Below, in pieces: positions 25,792 through 31,659 of a DNA stretch of 35,061 nt (the first letter of the stretch is position 1; each line of letters begins with the position of its first letter). The position numbers were made by a program, and so were the translations under genes. The notes beneath the pieces are model-generated. The model worked only from the letters and a program-made list of their open reading frames with translations, was not told the origin of the DNA and searched no databases. The DNA comes from an uncultured Ignavibacteriota bacterium (GTDB lineage Bacteria; Bacteroidota; Ignavibacteria; Tepidaquicellales; Tepidaquicellaceae), in the NCBI GenBank assembly GCA_937915485.1, contig CALGII010000339.1, positions 1 through 35,061 on the forward strand. The letters are read 5' to 3'.

Positions 25792-25828
25792 TTACCCCGA
25801 GTTACTCGGGACGTCCCGACGTAGTCTG
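25741..25828. repeat. Nested palindromic module M3 (right arm damaged)
   Basis: Starts CTCGTTACGAAGTC like M1 and M4 and shares the central CGTTCGACGTTTACCCCGAG and ACTCGGG segments with M2, but its right outer arm is degraded. Confidence 0.75.
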
Positions 25829-25879
25829 TCCCCCGGACATTCCCACAGTTAAAAATACTTATAATTATCACACAAAAAA

Positions 25880-25901
25880 AGCCGTTCGGTTCGGAACGGC
25901 T
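25880..25901 (-). terminator. Terminator of island gene C
   Basis: AGCCGTTC (25880-25887) pairs with GAACGGCT (25894-25901); read on the minus strand it is followed by seven T residues. It lies about 105 nt after the gene C stop. Confidence 0.8.
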
Positions 25902-26006
25902 ATAAAAATCTACAATCAAATACCAATGAACAAACCTCATAAATCTATTTGGTCCATTATTATATGGATTGATACAATTATAATATTAAAAATATAGATT
26001 TTCATA

Positions 26007-26576
26007 TTATAGAGGCCTTCTTTCGTGATACTCAAAATACCATTTATCCTTGAGTTTATAAAAACTGGTGTTTTTTTCAAGTTCGTTATTGACATCAAAT
26101 ACAAGAAAACCGTCATAATCATCTTTTTTGCTATCATTTTTTCTATCCCAATTAGGAATAGTTCCAGTTTTAATATATTTAATATCAAAAATAAATTCAA
26201 TTTCACTGTTTACAGAATCTTTGTGCAAATCATAAATATCTAAATCATCGCAGATTTGTTTTACTTCCTTAAAGTCTTCATAATAACTCTTCGGTAATTC
26301 ATCTAAATCACAATACCGATGTTTATAATTATCGTATATTTTAACCCCTTTAAATATATTATAACTCAATTCAGTAAAAATTGTATCTTGAACAAATATA
26401 TATTTACCTCCAAGATTTCGAAAATGCTTAAATTTAATTTTTTCAATCTCAGACAGTTTATTTTCAATTCTATTACAAAACACCTGAAAAGGAATTGAAT
26501 TGTCTTTGAATGTATAATATGTCAACAACACACTAAATATCGAAAAGACTATTATTGATACAATTTTTTTATTCAC
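26007..26576 (-). CDS. Island gene C: membrane-anchored protein, unknown
   Basis: The frame is open further upstream into palindromic module M4, but a start there (GTG at 26642) would translate repeat DNA. The GTG at 26576 gives 189 residues beginning with a hydrophobic anchor (KKIVSIIVFSIFSVLLTYY). The remainder is soluble, rich in K, D, Y and N, with an aspartate-rich segment DLDIYDLHKDS and a C-terminal FYKLKDKWYFEYHER. No known family. Very AT-rich. A short open frame ending 7 nt before this start (LGLRNERKTVFIQNK) again begins in the module and resembles the tail before gene B (LRLRNERE, FIQN). It has its own terminator. Confidence 0.58.
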   Translation of the reverse strand: MNKKIVSIIVFSIFSVLLTYYTFKDNSIPFQVFCNRIENKLSEIEKIKFKHFRNLGGKYIFVQDTIFTELSYNIFKGVKIYDNYKHRYCDLDELPKSYYEDFKEVKQICDDLDIYDLHKDSVNSEIEFIFDIKYIKTGTIPNWDRKNDSKKDDYDGFLVFDVNNELEKNTSFYKLKDKWYFEYHERRPL

Positions 26577-26613
26577 GTTGCAATTATTTATTTTGAATGA
26601 AAACCGTCTTTCT

Positions 26614-26719
26614 CTCGTTACGAAGCCCCAGCTTCGTAACACATTATTACAATATTTGTCCTCACGTCAAGAAGTCCCGATAAATCGGGATGCAAAGAAC
26701 GCACAGGGCTTCGTGACGA
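26614..26719. repeat. Nested palindromic module M4
   Basis: Outer arms CTCGTTACGAAGCCC and GGGCTTCGTGACGAG, as in M1, but the inside differs: it carries AAGTCCCGATAAATCGGGATG, shared with M5. The modules are thus mosaics. Confidence 0.82.
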
Positions 26720-26769
26720 GTCAAAACCATATAAAATGTAAGGTCTTGCTGCATATTATAAAATAGATT

Positions 26770-27069
26770 TTATCGTTGTATCTGATTACCGTTTTTTAGA
26801 TTTTTCAAAATCCTTAAAAGATTATTAACTTTTTCCAACAATTCTTCGTCGCCGAAATAATATGGCTCCGCTTTTCTTTCTACCGGATCAGGTTCGTAAT
26901 TATCAATATCTATTGCAAAATCACTCAAGATACCATCTATCTCTTCATTATAAACCGTTTCCTCGTTTTGCATTACATCACTTACAAAATTAATTACATT
27001 TTTTTCCCTTTTTTTGGTATCAGATATTATTTCTTCTAATTTAAAGATATATTCTTCTAATTTATCCAT
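26770..27069 (-). CDS. Island gene D: small acidic helical protein, possible immunity protein
   Basis: A 99-residue, strongly acidic, mostly helical cytoplasmic protein starting at ATG. The block DIDNYEPDPVERKAEPYYFG followed by DEELLEKV recalls small bacteriocin-immunity-like proteins (colicin D immunity type), from memory of their general pattern and not from a search. It starts 5 nt after the end of a coding remnant (27075-27200) that has an internal stop. That position and the acidity fit an immunity protein retained after loss of its toxin. The name should be taken as tentative. Confidence 0.6.
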   Translation of the reverse strand: MDKLEEYIFKLEEIISDTKKREKNVINFVSDVMQNEETVYNEEIDGILSDFAIDIDNYEPDPVERKAEPYYFGDEELLEKVNNLLRILKNLKNGNQIQR

Positions 27070-27074
27070 TGTTC

Positions 27075-27200
27075 TTAAAAATTTATGCTGACATTCGCTA
27101 ATTTTCTGCTTATCTCTTTTTAGTGAGCCTTTCCAAAACTTTTATGTGTTTCTTCTATTACAGTGTTCATCTGCTTTTTCAGGACTGAAACCGATAATTT
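27075..27200 (-). pseudogene. Coding remnant with internal stop upstream of island gene D
   Basis: The frame reads LSVSVLKKQMNTVIEETHKS then FGKAH, a TAA at 27120-27122, and KEISRKLANVSINF before the final TAA. It is protein-like on both sides of the single stop, so it looks like the C-terminal end of a gene killed by a nonsense change and loss of the 5' part. It ends 5 nt before gene D. Confidence 0.58.
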
Positions 27201-27205
27201 TCACT

Positions 27206-27739
27206 TTACGATGACGTTAGCTCAAATCTGTCAGGATTTATTCTAAACACAAAATACTGACCTCCCAGCATATCGTTATGAATACTCAAATTAAATCCAT
27301 ATGGCTTCCCGCTGCCTGAGGTATCATACAAAGGACGATATAAAAACGTCGTTCCTCCATCTGTGTGAGATTCGTCTGTTCCCGAAGTTATAATGAATAA
27401 ATTCAATTCATCCGTGTCATGAGGATACCTGCTGTTGATGGATTTGAATTTCTCTAAACTTCCCTGAATTGAGAAGCCGTATTTTCTTATATCATTGATC
27501 TTGCTTCCCCGCAAGGAAACATACAAAGTTGATAAAGCGATAAAGGCTATTATAACAATACCGGCAACAAAGGAAATGCGCCCTTTCTCTTTATACAAAA
27601 ACACCATAACCGCCACAATAGAAGATATTGCAATAAAGGCAGCGGCTATATAAAGCGGATTCCAGCAGTTATCAAATAACCGAAGGGATAAATCGTTTAA
27701 CCACGGAATTAACACGTATTCCTTCCAGCCTGTCAGCAT
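27206..27739 (-). CDS. Island gene E: two-helix membrane protein, unknown
   Basis: A 177-residue protein with ATG start. Two membrane helices occupy about residues 27-48 and 55-75, separated by a short KEKGR turn. The C-terminal 100 residues are soluble; SIQGSLEKFKSINSRYPHDT has the look of the helix after the membrane stem in pseudopilin-like proteins, but no prepilin cleavage site is present. The rest ends in a beta-rich FVFRINPDRFEL. It is the first gene of the island on the minus strand and follows module M5. Its GC content is closer to the housekeeping genes than that of genes A-C. Confidence 0.62.
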   Translation of the reverse strand: MLTGWKEYVLIPWLNDLSLRLFDNCWNPLYIAAAFIAISSIVAVMVFLYKEKGRISFVAGIVIIAFIALSTLYVSLRGSKINDIRKYGFSIQGSLEKFKSINSRYPHDTDELNLFIITSGTDESHTDGGTTFLYRPLYDTSGSGKPYGFNLSIHNDMLGGQYFVFRINPDRFELTSS

Positions 27740-27760
27740 TTTGTTATATTAGTTTTACCC

Positions 27761-27835
27761 CGTCACGAAGTCCCGATAAATCGGGATGCCCCGAGTAACT
27801 CGGGGTAAACGTCGAACGCACAGTTCTTCGCGACG
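27761..27835. repeat. Nested palindromic module M5 (inverted orientation)
   Basis: Arms CGTCACGAAG and CTTCGCGACG. It holds AAGTCCCGATAAATCGGGATG as in M4, and the inverse complement of the M2/M3 centre (CCCCGAGTAACTCGGGGTAAA, then CGTCGAACGC). It lies just upstream of gene E. Confidence 0.8.
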
Positions 27836-27873
27836 AAGTGGGAAATAACACATTTATCTATAAGGCAGATGCC

Positions 27874-27940
27874 GCCCGCTCCGCGGGCTTTTTGTTTGCT
27901 TGCTTTTTCTACTAAGATTTCACCCGCTTCGCGGGTTTTG
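27874..27940 (+). terminator. Two terminator-like hairpins without a clear upstream gene
   Basis: GCCCGC TCC GCGGGC (27874-27888) followed by five T, and ACCCGC TTC GCGGGT (27922-27936) followed by TTT. They would stop + strand transcription entering from the island toward the convergent GWxTD gene, but no + strand gene precedes them. The rest of 27836-28083 shows nothing else. Confidence 0.5.
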
Positions 27941-28083
27941 TTACCTCAATACTCTTTGTTACATCTGAATGCAGATGCGCTCTATTCTCTGTTTCTGTCG
28001 GGATTTCCGAAAAGAGTCCGCCGCTGCGGACGTGAATTACAAATAAAAAAGCGCTTTGTCTGTTCCTCTTCTAACTACAAACT

Positions 28084-28320
28084 ATTCGATTGAAACCGCT
28101 CAAATTGCCAAATGTAAAATGCTAAATGCTAAATGTTAAATGTTATCTGCTAAATGCTATCTGCTAAACGCTATCTGCTAAACGCTATCTGCTAAATGCT
28201 ATCTGCTAAACGCTATCTGCTAAATGCTATCTGCTAAATGCTATCTGCTAAATGTTAAATGTTAACTGCTAATTGTACCCCGCTCTTCAATTACTAATTA
28301 TTAATTACTAATTACTAATT
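28084..28320 (+). repeat. Composite flanking repeat, right copy (14-bp array plus heptad block R5)
   Basis: Same order as the left copy at 23941: ATTCGATTGAA, AAATTGCCAAATG, the array, GCTAATTGTACCC, CGCTCTTC, then the TAATTAC block R5 (28288-28320). Here the array is regular: seven units of GCTAAAYGCTATCT from 28149 to 28246, then four variant heptads. The last bases form the stop codon of the GWxTD gene. Confidence 0.9.
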
Positions 28321-29605
28321 AAAAGCGAATCCTCGTCCTGTCGTCGTACATCGGCGTTATCAGCCTGTAATCACCGAATCCCGTGTCGTCAACGAATATG
28401 AACTGCCTGTTGATGTCGTAGTATGTCCATATTTCATACGGCTTCGAATCGCTTTCAAAAGGATGCCTGTCGATATTCGACGGGTTCCCGAGTATGATAT
28501 AAACCATTCCCATATCCGTCTTCCAGCCCTCAACAAAATGCGTGTACCTTTCCGTCGCAGTGTTTACCCTGTTGTAATAAATATTCATCAGTTCGTTCTT
28601 TGGTGTGTTAGGCGTCGGGTCCTTGTCTTTCCAGAACTTAAGAAAACGCCTGAGCCTCTCTTCTTTCGTCTTTCCCTTGTTTATGAAACTTATGTCATCC
28701 GATTCCGCTATGTACATCAACTGGTCTATCGCCTTGTCGAGGTCTCTTATATTCACCGGCATGTCAGACCATCGGTAATAGAACAACTTGTGAGCGAGTA
28801 TCTCTGCCCCATCCGTTATATCTAACTTGTAATTACCGATGTAATATTTGTCGTTCGATATTTTCGTAACAAAATTATTGCTTCCGGGCTTTATTAAGCA
28901 AGCAACGGACGTATCAAAAACCGCCGCTCCTTTATCGTCGTAGAAATGCAGTTTAAACTGCTTGACGGTGGAATCGCTGCCGCGGTATCTGATTTCGTAA
29001 AAGAGATAAAAACTGTTCAGCATCCCGACGTTGCCCGATATTAAAGGAACGATTTCCTTGCCCGTCTCGGGGCTGTCGGTATATTCCGAGAGGAGAAGAA
29101 TGTCGCTGAAAATTAAATTGTCCGTTAAAGGATTCTTTACCTTTATGTCGTATTCTTTTGATTTCTCTTTATTGCTGTTTCTGTCCCTGAAAGCGAATGT
29201 AAGTTTGTAATTCCCCGGAGTCAGAAAATAATTCTTCAGACTTGATGCCGACTTCTCCGTTATGTTCTTCTGCTCTGCCTTCGTGGTGGATAACGTCTGC
29301 GTGTAGGTCTGGTTCACAACCGCATCTCCGTCCGAATTCTTTATCGTAACGATGTACTCTATCGCGGCTTCAAAATCTTCGCTCGCATTGTTCCTTTTGA
29401 ACTGAAGATTCTCGAGCGGCAGTTCTATGTACAGGTCCAGCCTGCCCGCTGCGGAATCGTACGGATAAAAAACGAGAGGATCGGCATAGAAGAGTTCCTT
29501 GACGTTCAGCATCTCGTTGATTTTTTGCTCTTTGTCCTGCGCGCCCGCGTAATTGACGGACACCAGAAGCATCAGAACTAATGCGGCCTTTAAAAATTTA
29601 TTCAT
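28319..29605 (-). CDS. GWxTD domain-containing protein
   Basis: A 428-residue exported protein. Residues 1-22 form a signal peptide. The middle is a beta-rich region of unknown role. The C-terminal GWxTD domain has the signature VEGWKTDMGMVYIILGNP (GWKTD at 360-364), preceded by FLKFWKDKDPTPNTPKNE, which is the family lead-in. GWxTD proteins are found in Acidobacteria, Bacteroidota-related and other phyla; their function is not established. It starts 9 nt after rimO and is cotranscribed with it. Its stop codon merges with heptad repeat R5. Confidence 0.88.
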   Translation of the reverse strand: MNKFLKAALVLMLLVSVNYAGAQDKEQKINEMLNVKELFYADPLVFYPYDSAAGRLDLYIELPLENLQFKRNNASEDFEAAIEYIVTIKNSDGDAVVNQTYTQTLSTTKAEQKNITEKSASSLKNYFLTPGNYKLTFAFRDRNSNKEKSKEYDIKVKNPLTDNLIFSDILLLSEYTDSPETGKEIVPLISGNVGMLNSFYLFYEIRYRGSDSTVKQFKLHFYDDKGAAVFDTSVACLIKPGSNNFVTKISNDKYYIGNYKLDITDGAEILAHKLFYYRWSDMPVNIRDLDKAIDQLMYIAESDDISFINKGKTKEERLRRFLKFWKDKDPTPNTPKNELMNIYYNRVNTATERYTHFVEGWKTDMGMVYIILGNPSNIDRHPFESDSKPYEIWTYYDINRQFIFVDDTGFGDYRLITPMYDDRTRIRF

Positions 29606-29614
29606 CCTGCTTTA

Positions 29615-30925
29615 TTAAATTATTGTTTCCCCGAATAGGTCAAATTCTTCGTAATCAAAAATCTTTACTTTGTAAAACTCACCCGGCGCCAGCCCTTTCT
29701 TACTGCTCACGTAAACTTCCTGGTCAATCTCGGGCGCGTCTTTGTAACTCCTTCCAATGTAATAATCATTTTCTTTTCTTTCAATCAATACTTCAATGCT
29801 TTTGCCGACTGTGTTCCGGTTATTCTCCTCCGAAATCTCTCTTTGCGCGTCCATCAAGTATTTTTGCCTTAGATTCTTTTCTCTCTGCGGAACCGCATCC
29901 TTCAGTCCCGCCGCGTGAGTGCCCTCTTCTTCCGAATAAGTAAACACTCCCAGCCTGTCAAACCTGAACTCCTTTACAAAATCGAGCATCTCCCGGAATT
30001 CCGATTCGCCTTCGCCGGGATGCCCCGTGAGAAGAGTTGTTCTTATCGCGACGTCCGGAATTTCGTTCCTCAATTTCTCGAGAAGTTTTATCTGCCTGCT
30101 CTTTGTTATTCCCCTTCTCATCGCTTTCAATACCTTGTCTGAAACGTGTTGTATAGGAATGTCTATGTACTTGCAGATTTTTTCGTTGTCCCTTATCGTC
30201 TCAATCAGGTCATCGGAAAATCTCGATGGATACGCGTACATCAGCCTTATCCATTTTATTCCTTCGATTTCCGACAGCGAATTCAGAACTTTTGATATTT
30301 CTCTCTTTCCGCTCCTGTCAAGCCCCCAGTAAGTCGTGTCCTGACCGATTATGATTAATTCCTTCGCTCCCTTTTCCGCAAGTTTCTCCGCTTCTTTAAG
30401 AATTAAACTCAGCGGAACCGAAACGTGCCCCCCTCTCATTATCGGTATCGCGCAGAACGAGCAGGGATTGTCGCAGCCTTCGCTTATCTTCAAATACGCG
30501 TAATGACCCGGCGTCGTTAGTGCCCTCTCGCCTATCAGGTTTTTCCTGTAATCGACGCCAAGACTGTTTAAAATTCCCATCACGGTTTTTTTCTCGCTCG
30601 TCGCCCCGAAGTATTTATCTACCTCGGGTATCTCCTTCTCAAGTTCCTTCTTGTATCTCTCCGAAAGACAACCCGCGACAAATACATTTTTCAATTTCCC
30701 TTTTCCCTTGTTCTCTACCGCGTTAAGTATTGTATTTACAGACTCTTCTTTCGCCGAACTTATAAACCCGCACGTGTTTATGATTACCGTATCCGCTTTC
30801 CTGTCTTCATCTACAATTTCTACGTTTCCTGACTGTAAATGCGCCATTATGTGCTCGGAATCGACAAGATTCTTCGAACATCCGAGTGTGATTATCTTTA
30901 CCCTGTTTTTCCTGATTTTCATCAT
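29615..30925 (-). CDS. rimO: Ribosomal protein S12 methylthiotransferase RimO
   Basis: RimO adds a methylthio group to an aspartate of ribosomal protein S12 using two iron-sulfur clusters. The 436-residue protein has the N-terminal domain with TLGCSKNLVDSE, typical of RimO rather than MiaB; cysteines C16, C52 and C86 bind the auxiliary cluster. The radical-SAM motif is CDNPCSFC at C151, C155 and C158. A C-terminal TRAM domain covers about the last 65 residues. The start at 30925 is one of two adjacent ATG codons. It heads a two-gene unit with the GWxTD gene and is divergent from the sigma factor gene. Confidence 0.96.
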   Translation of the reverse strand: MMKIRKNRVKIITLGCSKNLVDSEHIMAHLQSGNVEIVDEDRKADTVIINTCGFISSAKEESVNTILNAVENKGKGKLKNVFVAGCLSERYKKELEKEIPEVDKYFGATSEKKTVMGILNSLGVDYRKNLIGERALTTPGHYAYLKISEGCDNPCSFCAIPIMRGGHVSVPLSLILKEAEKLAEKGAKELIIIGQDTTYWGLDRSGKREISKVLNSLSEIEGIKWIRLMYAYPSRFSDDLIETIRDNEKICKYIDIPIQHVSDKVLKAMRRGITKSRQIKLLEKLRNEIPDVAIRTTLLTGHPGEGESEFREMLDFVKEFRFDRLGVFTYSEEEGTHAAGLKDAVPQREKNLRQKYLMDAQREISEENNRNTVGKSIEVLIERKENDYYIGRSYKDAPEIDQEVYVSSKKGLAPGEFYKVKIFDYEEFDLFGETII

Positions 30926-31045
30926 TTCAATTTAATCCTAAAAATTGTAACAAAAAACGAATAAAGAGGTTTCACTGTGATTTACATTTAGTATTTGTCA
31001 GTATTTAATTATTTTACTTGTTCAGGGTAAACGAAAAAACGGTAA

Positions 31046-31657
31046 ATGGCGTCAGATAACAATCAGGAAAATAAGAATAATTCTAAAGTTGAAGATTATG
31101 AATTGATAGACAGGGCTATCAGCGGCGAGCAGTCCGCTTACGATAAACTGATGAGAAAGTATTATAACCTCGTTCATAATTTGATTTTCAGAATGATATA
31201 TAATAAGGAGGATGTTGAAGACCTTGCTCAGGAAGCATTCATCAAGGCGTTTAATTCGCTCGATAAGTTCGACAGACAGTTCGCTTTCTCCACATGGCTG
31301 TATAAAATCGCTTCCAATAACTGCATTGACTACCTGAGAAAGAAAAAATTAAATACGATTTCAATCGACAAGGAAATTGATTCGGAGGACGACGATTTAA
31401 GGTTTGAAATTCCGGACGTCGAGTTTAAACCCGACAGGTCCATAATAGAAGAAGAAAGAAAAGCGCTCCTCGAAGAAGCGATTGCTTCGCTTCCGGGGAA
31501 ATACAGAACGGTTATTCTGATGAGGCACAGAGATGAAAAGGAATACGAGGAAATTTCCAAAGAACTTAAACTGCCACTCGGTACCGTTAAAGCGCACATA
31601 TTCAGAGGAAGAGAATTGCTGAATAAATATCTCAAGGATAAAATCATCCATTACTGA
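31046..31657 (+). CDS. ECF-type sigma-70 family RNA polymerase sigma factor
   Basis: A 203-residue sigma factor with regions 2 and 4 only. Region 2 includes YYNLVHNLIFRMI and the DVEDLAQEAFIKAF block that contacts the -10 element and polymerase, then FSTWLYKIASNNCIDYLRKK. Region 4 includes LPGKYRTVILMRHRDE and the helix-turn-helix EISKELKLPLGTVKAHI. A charged linker joins them. No anti-sigma gene is adjacent; mutS follows after 2 nt, so the two genes are coupled. The regulon cannot be inferred. Confidence 0.93.
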   Translation: MASDNNQENKNNSKVEDYELIDRAISGEQSAYDKLMRKYYNLVHNLIFRMIYNKEDVEDLAQEAFIKAFNSLDKFDRQFAFSTWLYKIASNNCIDYLRKKKLNTISIDKEIDSEDDDLRFEIPDVEFKPDRSIIEEERKALLEEAIASLPGKYRTVILMRHRDEKEYEEISKELKLPLGTVKAHIFRGRELLNKYLKDKIIHY

Positions 31658-31659
31658 AA

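Noticed and set aside
25612..25824. A 70-codon open frame on the + strand opposite gene B and module M3
   Set aside because: It is antisense to the better supported minus-strand coding tail and ends within the palindromic repeat.
24328..27835. Integron attC sites between the island genes
   Set aside because: The palindromes are cassette-like in position, but the ends do not fit the GTTRRRY and RYYYAAC core sites, and no integron integrase is present.
28149..28246. CRISPR array
   Set aside because: The units are 14 bp, directly adjoining and without unique spacers, and there are no cas genes. It is a tandem repeat.
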